Source: Crocinitomicaceae bacterium
GTDB lineage: Bacteria > Bacteroidota > Bacteroidia > Flavobacteriales_D > Crocinitomicaceae
Assembly (NCBI GenBank): GCA_018402525.1
Contig: JAGYIR010000011.1
Coordinates: forward strand, 703,452 to 767,451
Length of the DNA stretch: 64,000 nt
Direction of reading: 5' to 3'
The position numbers and the translations under genes are program-made. A model generated the notes under the pieces. That model was given only the letters and a program-made list of their open reading frames with translations, had not been told where the DNA came from and did no database searches. Position 1 is the stretch's first letter. Each line of letters starts with the position of its first letter. Of this stretch, positions 57,368 to 64,000 are shown one piece after another.

Positions 57368-57597
57368 AAGCCGAAAAAAAGACACAGACACAATGATAAT
57401 GAAATTTTTGCTGCATAAAGACAAAGAAGAAAAAGGAAAACCCAGCCCACAAAAGCAAGAGTGTGGCTGCCCTTCCCTGCAACCTTCCCTTCGCGGCCAC
57501 ACACATGCTTTTTTCCCTGCCCACTCGAAGCAGGACAATAATAACGGTGAAGGCAACCACCCAAAGAGGAGCCAAAAACAAATAAATCTTTAATCGT
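57368..57597. other. Leader region of cassette 4 with a GC-rich hairpin
   Basis: No convincing gene. GTGTGGC at 57461-57467 and GCCACAC at 57496-57502 form a hairpin around CTTCCCTGCAACCTTCCC, followed by other C-rich runs. The overlapping ORFs on both strands seem to be by-products of this composition. Confidence 0.45.
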
Positions 57598-58326
57598 ATG
57601 TACAACGAACAATTAGAAAAATTGATTGAAATGGCTCTTATGGATGGAGAGCTAACAGAAAAAGAAAAACAGATTCTTTTTAAAAAAGCAGAATCATTCG
57701 GGGTTGACCTTGATGAATTTGAAATGGTACTTGAGGCAAAACTATTTGAAAAACAGCAAAGCAACAAGAAAGTTGAAACACCAGTTTCCGCAGCACCAAA
57801 ATCTGACAAGTTTGGAGATGTAAAAAAATGCCCAGCTTGTGGAGCAATGGTTCAATCTTTTCAGACAAAGTGTACTGATTGCGGACATGAATTTAGCAAT
57901 ATTGAAGCTAATGCCTCAATTGACAAACTTTTTAAAATGTTAAATGATGCTGAGGATAATAGAAAAGAAGATTCAGACACTAGCAATCCATTAAAAGCAA
58001 TTGGTAGTTTTTATGCTAAATCATTTTCTGGCCTGACAGGTCCGGGTAAAGTGGATAAAAAGAAAATGGAAATAATATCAAATTTTCCAATTCCTACAAC
58101 AAAGAATGATATTTTGGAATTCTTGTCATTAGCAGTACCAAAAGCAAAACAGATTGGGAATTTCCTCACAAAAAATAATCCTGAAAATAAAGCACATAAT
58201 GAATTTGTTCCAGTTTGGAAAACAAAATGTGAGCAAATAATAATGAAAGCAAAGTTCTCAATGAAAGAGGACAAAAAAGCTCTTGAAGAAATCATGCAAT
58301 ATGCAAATGAACTTGGTATTAAGTAA
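57598..58326 (+). CDS. TerB-like/zinc-ribbon protein of the SPFH module
   Basis: A 242-residue protein. Residues 1-50 form a helical TerB-like unit (MALMDGELTEKEKQILF; SFGVDLDEFEMVLEAKL). A zinc ribbon follows, with Cys78, Cys81, Cys92 and Cys95 (CPACG, CTDCG). The C-terminal half is helical, without membrane segments. It is first in a rightward run with the SPFH and GYF proteins (spacing 19 bases to the next), a set that in other bacteria forms a membrane-associated stress system. The function here is inferred. Confidence 0.78.
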   Translation: MYNEQLEKLIEMALMDGELTEKEKQILFKKAESFGVDLDEFEMVLEAKLFEKQQSNKKVETPVSAAPKSDKFGDVKKCPACGAMVQSFQTKCTDCGHEFSNIEANASIDKLFKMLNDAEDNRKEDSDTSNPLKAIGSFYAKSFSGLTGPGKVDKKKMEIISNFPIPTTKNDILEFLSLAVPKAKQIGNFLTKNNPENKAHNEFVPVWKTKCEQIIMKAKFSMKEDKKALEEIMQYANELGIK

Positions 58327-58345
58327 ACAAATAAATAATTGAAAT

Positions 58346-59449
58346 ATGGGACTATTCGGAAACAAATCAGAAGGCGGATTGATGGATGTAATCCGCTGTG
58401 ATGAACAAGAATATCTTGTTTGGAAATGGAGACCTTCGGGCGAAGCCAATTCAACAAAAAGAGAAAATGCAATCCGCTACGGAAGTAGTTTGCGTGTTAA
58501 GGACGGAGAATTAGCCGTTTTTGTTTACCAACAAAAAGATGGTTCAATGCAAGATTTTATTGTTGGTCCTTATGACCAAACAATAAAAACTGCAAACTTC
58601 CCTGTTTTAACAAGTATAGTAGGAGCTGCTTTTGGTGGTGCTTCACCTTTTCAGGCAGAAATCTATTTTATTAATCTTTCGGGAAACGTACAAGTGAAAT
58701 TTGGCATTCCTTACTTTGACGTATTTGACCCAAGATTTTTAGATTTTGCTGTACCAATGGCAGCAAGAGGAACAATTACCTTTAACCTTACTGACTACAA
58801 AGCTTTTATTAAACTCAACCGCTTGATAAATTTCGAGTTGGAAGATTTTAATAAACAAATTAAAGATGCAGTTACAAAGTACGTTAAAGGTGTAATTACA
58901 AACATTCCTGCCGACAAAGGAATACCAGTACTTCAAATGGAACGTAAACTTTTAGAAATTAATGAAATTGTTGCAGCTTACCTAAAACCAAGACTTGAAA
59001 ATGATTTTGGTGTTAATATGAAAGGTCTTGATTTGGCAACTATTGAAGTAGATAAAGAAAGTCAGGGTTATGCAGAATTAAGAAAAGTAACTGCCGAGCA
59101 AACTACAAAAACCACGGTTGCACAAACAGATGTTAATATTAAAAACTTGGAGGATATGCAAGGCATTAACGCTCAAAACATGGAAGAAACTTTGCGTATC
59201 CAAAGAGAAGAAGCTCAGAGAGCGCAGAAACTTCAAACAGAAACCAACTTTATTGGTGCTCATGCACTCAATCAACAGACCGAAGTTCTTAAAACAGGGG
59301 CAGAAAGTTTAGGCAACATGGGAAATATGGACATGGGCGGAGGCGGTGGAGGAATGAACCCTGCTGGAATGATGACAGGAATGATGATGGGCGGAGCAAT
59401 GGGTAATCCAAATGGCAGGTATGATGAACCAATATGGGACAGAATATGA
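58346..59449 (+). CDS. SPFH-domain protein (YdjI/virion-core-like)
   Basis: A 367-residue SPFH protein without an N-terminal membrane anchor, of the YdjI/virion-core subtype. It opens with IRCDEQEYLVWKWRP, contains VKDGELAVFVYQ and IYFINLSGNVQVKFG, and the long helical part (YVKGVITNIPADKG; MERKLLEINEIVAAYLKP). The tail from about residue 320 is rich in Gly and Met (NMDMGGGGGG; MMTGMMMGGAMG). Such proteins oligomerise at the membrane and recruit partners; in B. subtilis YdjI acts in membrane stress. Its end overlaps the GYF gene. Confidence 0.88.
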   Translation: MGLFGNKSEGGLMDVIRCDEQEYLVWKWRPSGEANSTKRENAIRYGSSLRVKDGELAVFVYQQKDGSMQDFIVGPYDQTIKTANFPVLTSIVGAAFGGASPFQAEIYFINLSGNVQVKFGIPYFDVFDPRFLDFAVPMAARGTITFNLTDYKAFIKLNRLINFELEDFNKQIKDAVTKYVKGVITNIPADKGIPVLQMERKLLEINEIVAAYLKPRLENDFGVNMKGLDLATIEVDKESQGYAELRKVTAEQTTKTTVAQTDVNIKNLEDMQGINAQNMEETLRIQREEAQRAQKLQTETNFIGAHALNQQTEVLKTGAESLGNMGNMDMGGGGGGMNPAGMMTGMMMGGAMGNPNGRYDEPIWDRI

Positions 59450-59691
59450 ACCAACAGCAAAACACACCGCCACCACCGCCACAAATACAGTACAGTGTTT
59501 CTGTAAACGGACAGACAGCAGGCCCATTTAATTGGCAACAATTACAACAAATGGTTCAAAATGGTCAACTTACAAAAAACACTCATGTTTGGAAACAAGG
59601 CATGGCAGGTTGGGAAGTAGCAGGCAATGTTCAAGAACTTGCAAATTTATTTGGAGCAGTTCCACCGCCACCACCGCCACCAATGCCGTAA
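59446..59691 (+). CDS. GYF-like (DUF4339) domain protein 1
   Basis: An 81-residue protein whose core QTAGPFNWQQLQQMVQNGQL and HVWKQGMAGWEVA matches the GYF_2/DUF4339 module that often forms the end of SPFH proteins. It has polyproline at both ends (PPPPPQ; PPPPPPPMP). The start at 59446 overlaps the SPFH stop as ATGA; an ATG four codons upstream (59434) is an alternative. In relatives the domain is fused to the SPFH protein, so the two probably act together. Confidence 0.8.
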   Translation: MNQQQNTPPPPPQIQYSVSVNGQTAGPFNWQQLQQMVQNGQLTKNTHVWKQGMAGWEVAGNVQELANLFGAVPPPPPPPMP

Positions 59692-59729
59692 ATTATTAAA
59701 AATCTTAAAGGTGAAGTCCAGAACTCACT

Positions 59730-59771
59730 AAAAAAAACGGGGCGTATTCTGAAAAGCCATATGAGTAGGAA
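59730..59771 (+). promoter_or_regulatory. Shared 42-base leader motif, copy 2
   Basis: Eight A, then CGGGGC and the exact core GTATTCTGAAAA, then GCCATATGAGTAGGA. It matches the copy at 55080-55121 at 34 of 42 positions by hand count and lies 20 bases before the ATG at 59792. Confidence 0.55.
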
Positions 59772-59791
59772 AAAAATTAAAATTAAATTAA

Positions 59792-60736
59792 ATGGAAATC
59801 AAACCAAATTTTCTAGCTCAACTTTTTTATTATGTTGGAAGCTACAAGCTAATTTTAGAAGACGGCCAACTCAAAAGAGATTTAAAAACATTGTGGTTGT
59901 TCAAACGAAAACCTAAATTTTTAAATTCAAATAAAATAATTGTTTTTGACACAGAGCTTGGTATTCTAGGACATAAATTAACTTCAGGATATAAAGCTGG
60001 CGGTGCTGATGATAACACAATTAATATTATCGGCTTAAGCAAAAATGACATCAATCAAATTAAAGAATACATTCAACAAAATGGTGCCCAAATATTACAA
60101 AATGACGGAGAAACACTGAAAACATCATTCCCGATTTTTACACCGAGTCGTTGGTTATCGTCTAGAGAGAGAATTATAATAGGAGATAAGGGTATTGGCC
60201 ACATTAAGAAAGGGTGGTTTAAAACACGACAATCATTTCTTCCGTTTGAGTCCATTAATATGTATTGTTATAATGGCGTTATAAATAAGGATATACTATT
60301 ATTGGGTGACACAACAATTAGCTTAGTTGAAAAACTATCAAATACCAATAATGACAAATTAAAAAAAGTTCTTCTTGAAAAAGGTGTGACATCGACAAAA
60401 GGGCGCAAATATTTACCAGCTCTTTTGAGCTTTAAAAGAGGCTTATCACCCGATGTTTTGATCACAACTGAAAAAGGGGTTTTGTTTAAGTCTAAAAAAC
60501 TAATCGGAGGTCAGTCTAATATTTTCTTAGGTTATGACGAAATTAACAAGTTTAAAAAACATGGGTGGGCCAAGTTATTTGCACCTATTTCTATTGAAGG
60601 AAGAAGAGTTGATGCAAGGCAAGGAGAGGGTGGTAATGTAAATATCCAAATAGAAGGCATTGCGTTTTATAGGTGGTGTACATTATTGTTTTTTAATGGC
60701 TCTCTTAAGTCTACATTAAAGTCAAACTGCAAATAA
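59792..60736 (+). CDS. PH-like domain protein of unknown function, cassette 4
   Basis: A 314-residue soluble protein with alternating beta strands in two similar halves, like bacterial PH-type domains: IIVFDTELGILGHKLTSGYK and FESINMYCYNGVINKDILLL in the first, VLITTEKGVLFKSKKLIGG with IFLGYDEINKFKKHGW in the second. No signal peptide or catalytic motif. The family is not firmly recognised. It lies between the two GYF genes, preceded by the shared leader motif. Confidence 0.6.
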   Translation: MEIKPNFLAQLFYYVGSYKLILEDGQLKRDLKTLWLFKRKPKFLNSNKIIVFDTELGILGHKLTSGYKAGGADDNTINIIGLSKNDINQIKEYIQQNGAQILQNDGETLKTSFPIFTPSRWLSSRERIIIGDKGIGHIKKGWFKTRQSFLPFESINMYCYNGVINKDILLLGDTTISLVEKLSNTNNDKLKKVLLEKGVTSTKGRKYLPALLSFKRGLSPDVLITTEKGVLFKSKKLIGGQSNIFLGYDEINKFKKHGWAKLFAPISIEGRRVDARQGEGGNVNIQIEGIAFYRWCTLLFFNGSLKSTLKSNCK

Positions 60737-60749
60737 AATAATTTACATT

Positions 60750-61103
60750 ATGAATGATGATAGTTTTTTTTCAATAAACCGATTAGTAGAATTCGGAATG
60801 GGTATGGCTGTTGCACAGCAAATGGTTAACACCATGAATAGCGCAATGACTAACATGCACGTTCCGGGTTCTATGAATCCGATGCAAACAGCAGCACCAC
60901 AATTTTATTACGCAATGATAGACGGCAATCAAGCTGGTCCTTTTTCGGAGCAGGAATTATCTCGTTTAATTGCTGAAAAAAAAGTTGTTAAGGAAACTTA
61001 CATTTGGAAACCAGGTTTACCAAAGTGGGAAATTGCTGAAAAATTGCCTGAGATTTTAAAGTTGGTTGCATTAGCACCACCACCATTTCAACAAAATCCA
61101 TAA
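60750..61103 (+). CDS. GYF-like (DUF4339) domain protein 2
   Basis: A 117-residue protein. Residues 1-50 (FGMGMAVAQQMVNTMNSAM) resemble the Gly/Met-rich SPFH tail. The GYF_2 domain follows (QAGPFSEQELSRLIAEKKVV; YIWKPGLPKWEIAEKL). It looks like a detached SPFH tail plus GYF domain, and may associate with the SPFH protein encoded upstream. It begins 13 bases after the PH-like gene. Confidence 0.75.
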   Translation: MNDDSFFSINRLVEFGMGMAVAQQMVNTMNSAMTNMHVPGSMNPMQTAAPQFYYAMIDGNQAGPFSEQELSRLIAEKKVVKETYIWKPGLPKWEIAEKLPEILKLVALAPPPFQQNP

Positions 61104-61107
61104 TATT

Positions 61108-61278
61108 ATGAAAATAAATTTTGTACAAACAATTATAGCCATAGCCGTAAGTTTACTTATCGCTTATGGCTTGTATAGTTTTCACGATAGTGAAAATAAA
61201 ATACTATTAAGTGTCGGTACAGCCGTGACGAGCAGTTGGCTGGTATCGGCCATACTGATGGGCTCAGGACGGCCGTGA
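61108..61278 (+). CDS. Small membrane protein, 3' end replaced at the composition break
   Basis: A 56-residue ORF four bases after the GYF gene. The N-terminal part (FVQTIIAIAVSLLIAYGLYS) is a membrane helix typical of Bacteroidota. After about residue 35 the codons become GC-rich (SSWLVSAILMGSGRP) and the frame ends in GC-rich DNA. The start belongs to the cassette; the end probably does not, so the natural protein was probably longer or different. Confidence 0.4.
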   Translation: MKINFVQTIIAIAVSLLIAYGLYSFHDSENKILLSVGTAVTSSWLVSAILMGSGRP

Positions 61279-61994
61279 GAACCCAGATTGACGAGTTGCA
61301 CAAGCAAATTAGCTTGATCGAGGACAAGGAGGATGCCGCCGCCCGTGCGCAGCGGCGGCTCAACGTTCTGGAGGAGAGCGTCAACGTGCTCAAGGAGATT
61401 TTGGCTGTGGAGACAGAGGACTTGAGGCCGTTGCTCAACGACGAGATCTCAACTCTTTTCCGTCGCATCATGGCGAAGGATTACAGAGCCGAGATAACCA
61501 ACAATTACACGTTGCGAGTCATGAAACCCCTGGGCCCCGATGGCGCTGGCAACCAGGGGCAAGAGAAGGAGGCGGCGCTCAGCACCGGAGAGCGGACCGT
61601 GGCAGCACTGACCTTCATAGCCAGCCTCGTGGCGCTCGCTGAAAGGCGGGCAAAGATACCGACGATTATGAAGGACGTTTCCGGGGCCGTGTATCCTCTG
61701 GTGATTGACTCACCATTCGGCGCGCTGAGTGTATTTCGTGACGGAGTTGCGAGGCACGTGCCCGAGTTGGCTCCACAGGTGCTGCTGTTGGTAAGTCCAG
61801 AGACCTATCGCGGTGTTGTGGAGGAGGCTCTGGCGGCGACGAAACGCGTTGGGAAGCGATACCTCCTTGTTCATCATGGCCGGCAGATCGCCGGAAACTA
61901 TGCACCGGAAGTAGAAATCGGCGGTACTCGTTATCCTCAATTCGTGCCCGATCCCAACGACGAGTACGCCGTCATCCAGGAGATTGATGCATGA
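61200..61994 (+). CDS. DndD-like SMC/ABC-type ATPase, 5' truncated at the composition break
   Basis: The GC-rich frame is open from 61200; an in-frame TTG is at 61236. About 252 residues remain: a coiled coil (about 10-70, numbered from the TTG), the ABC signature LSTGER at 115-120 and Walker B PLVIDSPFG at 154-162, then QVLLLVSPETYRG. The Walker A half, normally several hundred residues upstream, is missing. The end resembles SMC-like ATPases of DNA phosphorothioation (Dnd) loci, and the next genes are Dnd-associated, so that role is likely. The stop overlaps the next gene by four bases. Confidence 0.72.
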   Translation, partial: NTIKCRYSRDEQLAGIGHTDGLRTAVRTQIDELHKQISLIEDKEDAAARAQRRLNVLEESVNVLKEILAVETEDLRPLLNDEISTLFRRIMAKDYRAEITNNYTLRVMKPLGPDGAGNQGQEKEAALSTGERTVAALTFIASLVALAERRAKIPTIMKDVSGAVYPLVIDSPFGALSVFRDGVARHVPELAPQVLLLVSPETYRGVVEEALAATKRVGKRYLLVHHGRQIAGNYAPEVEIGGTRYPQFVPDPNDEYAVIQEIDA

Positions 61995-62430
61995 GGCGGA
62001 TTCGGCGAGAGGAATCGCACGAAAACCTGGTCAAGTCGTTGACGTCTGGTGAAAACGCTGTTTTCAAGGAGATTTGGCGGCTGTTGGTGTTCGCGGCTGC
62101 GTTGGGCGTGCAGTCTGGCACGCGGCGGCCGCTCGGCCAAGGTCGACCCAGGGTAAGGCGATCAACGATAGCTACTTCAGCGTCCCAGGCTGGCGCGGAC
62201 TGCTCTATTTGATCGGTGTGACGGAGGATGGCGACGCTAAGTCACTGAAGACCGACGAAGCGTCCGAAGAGAATTTGGCGACCCTCTTTGAGGAATATGC
62301 CAATCAGGGCCTCTACATTCTTCCGGGAGGAGGTGGAGAATTCTGCAGCGCCCTCGACAATATCGTCACCATGATTTTGGAGAGAGCATCAACGCCCGCG
62401 GAGCCTCCCGTTATCGAGGACGTTATTTAA
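61991..62430 (+). pseudogene. Dnd system-associated protein 4, split by a frameshift
   Basis: The first frame gives MRRIRREESHENLVKSLTSG and LLVFAAALGVQSGTRRPLG. The frame changes between about 62,135 and 62,155; the second continues GKAINDSYFSVPGWRGLLYL and ends at 62430 (NIVTMILERAS). Two extra bases would explain it, giving PLGKVDPGKAINDSYF. Start and end match the small family found beside dnd genes. The function is unknown. Confidence 0.72.
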
Positions 62431-62519
62431 CGGAGATTTGGTGACGGCGGGGCTCGTTCGGCCTCTTTAGCAGGCGGGGCAGACCGCATCAACTGGCGAT
62501 CGCCCGGCGCCCCATTGAT

Positions 62520-62998
62520 CTATGAAGCCGCGTTTGGCAGTTGGGCTCGAGATCCCCACCGGAAGATGCGGCAAGTGGTGTATGCGGGAGGGAGCGTGCA
62601 ATAGCGGGCGTCGAGATCTTCTTCTGCAGGAATCGGGAGGACGAATCCCCCTTGAATCTCGACTGTCCACTGCTCAAAGAGAGAATGTATCGCGGGTACC
62701 CGGCGACGGCCGGATGGCCAAGTGGACGTTGTGTTCGTAGTTTTTCTTCGAGCGGTAACCCTTCCGGGCGACACCGCAAATATAGATCGCGCTATGACCG
62801 CTGTGTTCATCGAACACGATCTCTGTGATCTTTCGCGAGGCGGGGGTTCTTGGCTTTGCTGAAGCGGGCTGAATAGTTGCCGCGCAGGCAGTTGGTGCAG
62901 TGGTATCGGTCGTTAAAGCCGACCACGTACTTTGCCCAGAGCCACATAAAATCGTCCGGCGTGAAGTTGTGCCGAATGATGATCTGAGGGGATGGCAT
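62520..62998 (-). pseudogene. Broken leftward ORF of unknown function between Dnd-associated genes
   Basis: Starting at ATG 62998, one frame gives a plausible protein: PQIIIRHNFTPDDFMWLWAK and FNDRYHCTNCLRGNYS. Then the coherent sequence shifts frame: ITEIVFDEHSGHSAIYICGV and KKNYEHNVHLAIRP, and later FEQWTVEIQGGFVLPIP in a third frame, to about 62520. This pattern suggests one gene with two indels. The start (CxxC) hints at a metal site. The family is not recognised. Low confidence. Confidence 0.35.
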
Positions 62999-63120
62999 AC
63001 AGACCTCGCCGAGGCGTGCTCCGGGGCTTTCAGCAGGCTTGGCGGGCCCGCCCAGTCTCGGGAACAATGCCCCAGTTGTACAGCGGCCACACAATTCCCA
63101 ACAGAGAGCCTCGGCCATCG

Positions 63121-64000
63121 ATGGATGTCTCCGCCTACACTACCCTCGTACAGTCGTTGGGCTTCGGCAAGAAGCTCCCGCAGGCGACCTACATCCTCGC
63201 CCCAGACGAACGCGATCTTCCAAAGGAGCTGGCCGACGTCGTGGTACGGCTTCGCGCAGACCTGGGGCTCGGGTCCGACTTCAACGTTCTGAAATTCTCG
63301 CATGACGGCGGCGTGTCGTTCCTTCGCTACCCCGACTTTCGGGAGCGGCCGCATCCGCCCGAGCTTGCGGAGTCGGTGCGGGCCTCGCTCGTTACGGGCA
63401 AGGTCTCCCGGCTGCGGTATGGATCCGACGGGAACCCGCCCATCCTCCACCGCAAGGAGTTGCTGGTCGCGCCGGGGGATTCCGACGCGGCTGCGTGGGA
63501 AAGGCTCACCGAGCAGGAGGAGAGCGCCGGACTCTACGACCAGCCCGAAGTGATTGGGTTCAAGAGCGTGTGGGAGTCTCTTCTTAAGGGCAAGGGGCTG
63601 TCTTACCGCGGCCACGATCTCATCGAGGCAGAGACCGGACAGTCGGTCGAGCCGGAGTGCGTGCCCGATCCGATCCCTGAGCGCCGCACGGCGCTGTTCC
63701 GCACCGGACTTTCGAAGCCAATTCGGCTGGCCCTCGACGCTGGGCTGCTGCGAGCTGGGATGAGCGTATTTGATTACGGCTGCGGCCGTGGAAGCGATGT
63801 CGAGTTTCTCCGTGATCTGGGATATGCGGCTATTGGCTGGGATCCGGCGTTCTTTCCTGAGCAGGCGAAGACCCGGGCGGATCTTGTGAACCTGGGGTAT
63901 GTCCTCAACGTCATCGAAAGCCCGAGGGAACGACTCGATGTGTTACGGGAAGCTTGGGGCTGTGCCTGCGAGTCGCTGGTCGTAGCGACGCTCGTCCCGC
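63121..64000 (+). CDS. DNA phosphorothioation-associated putative methyltransferase, 3' cut off by the window edge
   Basis: From ATG at 63121 the frame is open to the window end (293 codons). Residues about 1-185 are a unique N-terminal region (LVQSLGFGKKLPQATYIL; NVLKFSHDGG). Residues about 187-293 match the methyltransferase of Dnd loci: RRTALFRTGLSKPIRLALD, SAM motif DYGCGRGSD at 218-226, GWDPAFFP and NLGYVLNVIE. These proteins accompany DndBCDE clusters; the target is not known. The gene is rightward, opposite to the broken ORF before it. Confidence 0.82.
   Translation, partial: MDVSAYTTLVQSLGFGKKLPQATYILAPDERDLPKELADVVVRLRADLGLGSDFNVLKFSHDGGVSFLRYPDFRERPHPPELAESVRASLVTGKVSRLRYGSDGNPPILHRKELLVAPGDSDAAAWERLTEQEESAGLYDQPEVIGFKSVWESLLKGKGLSYRGHDLIEAETGQSVEPECVPDPIPERRTALFRTGLSKPIRLALDAGLLRAGMSVFDYGCGRGSDVEFLRDLGYAAIGWDPAFFPEQAKTRADLVNLGYVLNVIESPRERLDVLREAWGCACESLVVATLVP

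Larger units (their letters stand above)
53307..61230 (+). mobile_element. Integron-like gene cassette array with adjacent tyrosine recombinase (right end cut by the composition break)
   Basis: The region holds a tyrosine recombinase gene followed by at least three complete cassettes and one open one, separated by large palindromes. Cassette 1 runs from 54534 to 54964, cassette 2 from 54965 to 56275, cassette 3 from 56276 to 57359, and cassette 4 from 57360 onward with no end found. Within each complete cassette, the nine bases at its left core (GTTATGGGA, GTTATGGAC, GTTATATGC) recur as a reverse complement at the start of its own palindromic site (TCCCATAAC, GTCCATAAC, GCATATAAC). This is the relation expected when circular cassettes with a palindromic site insert at a core G/TTAY. 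All cassette genes read in the integrase's direction. The overall interpretation is inference. Confidence 0.65.

Noticed and set aside
57310..57612. Leftward 100-residue ORF with a hydrophobic end, plus overlapping ORFs in other frames
   Set aside because: Several frames are open at once over a C-rich hairpin region and none has a clear start context or family match; more likely a by-product of the leader of cassette 4.
62674..63615. Long 313-residue leftward ORF
   Set aside because: Its upstream two thirds lie opposite the clear methyltransferase gene and read as a GC-rich shadow; only its last part (after about 62,830) looks real and is included in the broken ORF.
61200..64000. A complete Dnd modification system
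   Set aside because: No dndB, dndC or dndE-like gene is present and the ATPase lacks its N-terminal half.
1..64000. CRISPR arrays, tRNA or rRNA genes, insertion sequences
   Set aside because: By eye I saw no regularly spaced direct repeats, no tRNA cloverleaf pattern, no rRNA sequence and no transposase gene.

Overview
The window is almost entirely AT-rich DNA from a member of the Bacteroidota, most likely Flavobacteriales; a Fluviicola/Crocinitomix-like relative is a guess at family level. The pointers are the rpmB-rpmG-DUF4295-ftsY gene order, an LpxC-FabZ fusion between lpxD and lpxA, a type IX secretion (T9SS) C-terminal signal, an SPT-like aminotransferase, two-subunit methylmalonyl-CoA mutase, and promoter boxes of the TTG / TAnnTTTG type.

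Layout. Positions 1-15,700 are leftward: a cut-off M43 metalloprotease, ftsY with ribosomal proteins L33 and L28, cinA-rlmD, the lipid A genes lpxA, lpxC-fabZ and lpxD, trxA, a TerC-type membrane protein and a menaquinone cluster (menD, isochorismate synthase, hotdog thioesterase). From 15,800 to 53,200 come core genes on both strands: murB, an adhesin-like T9SS protein, a DEAD-box helicase, a Nif3 protein, an LtaS-type sulfatase, a lipid kinase, methylmalonyl-CoA mutase, lpxB, surE, glyA, gmhA, a fur-STAS-purA-ostA operon, a RelA/SpoT enzyme, fumarylacetoacetase, ychF, an M28 peptidase and an SPT-like enzyme.

The most interesting part starts at 53,307. A tyrosine recombinase that lacks the IntI-specific insertion is followed, in the same direction, by what reads as an array of integron-like gene cassettes. 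Large imperfect palindromes separate the cassettes. Each of the three complete cassettes carries its own matched 9-base inverted ends: GTTATGGGA/TCCCATAAC, GTTATGGAC/GTCCATAAC and GTTATATGC/GCATATAAC. The ends match within a cassette and differ between cassettes, as expected if recombination cuts after the G of a GTTAY core. The cassettes hold a gene-less palindromic block, a secreted protein, and a secreted protein with an internal duplication. A fourth, open-ended cassette holds a TerB/zinc-ribbon, SPFH, GYF, PH-like and second GYF gene set.

At about 61,200-61,236 the composition changes abruptly to GC-rich DNA. It carries the C-terminal part of a DndD-like ATPase, a Dnd-associated protein 4 gene, a broken leftward ORF and the start of a phosphorothioation-associated methyltransferase. 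The ATPase has lost its N-terminus exactly at the join, so a chimeric assembly is at least as likely as a real insertion.

Several conserved genes (menD, the hotdog thioesterase, murB, the zinc-ribbon gene, the LtaS-like gene) are split by single-base length differences, some in short homopolymers. This looks like sequencing error rather than decay.
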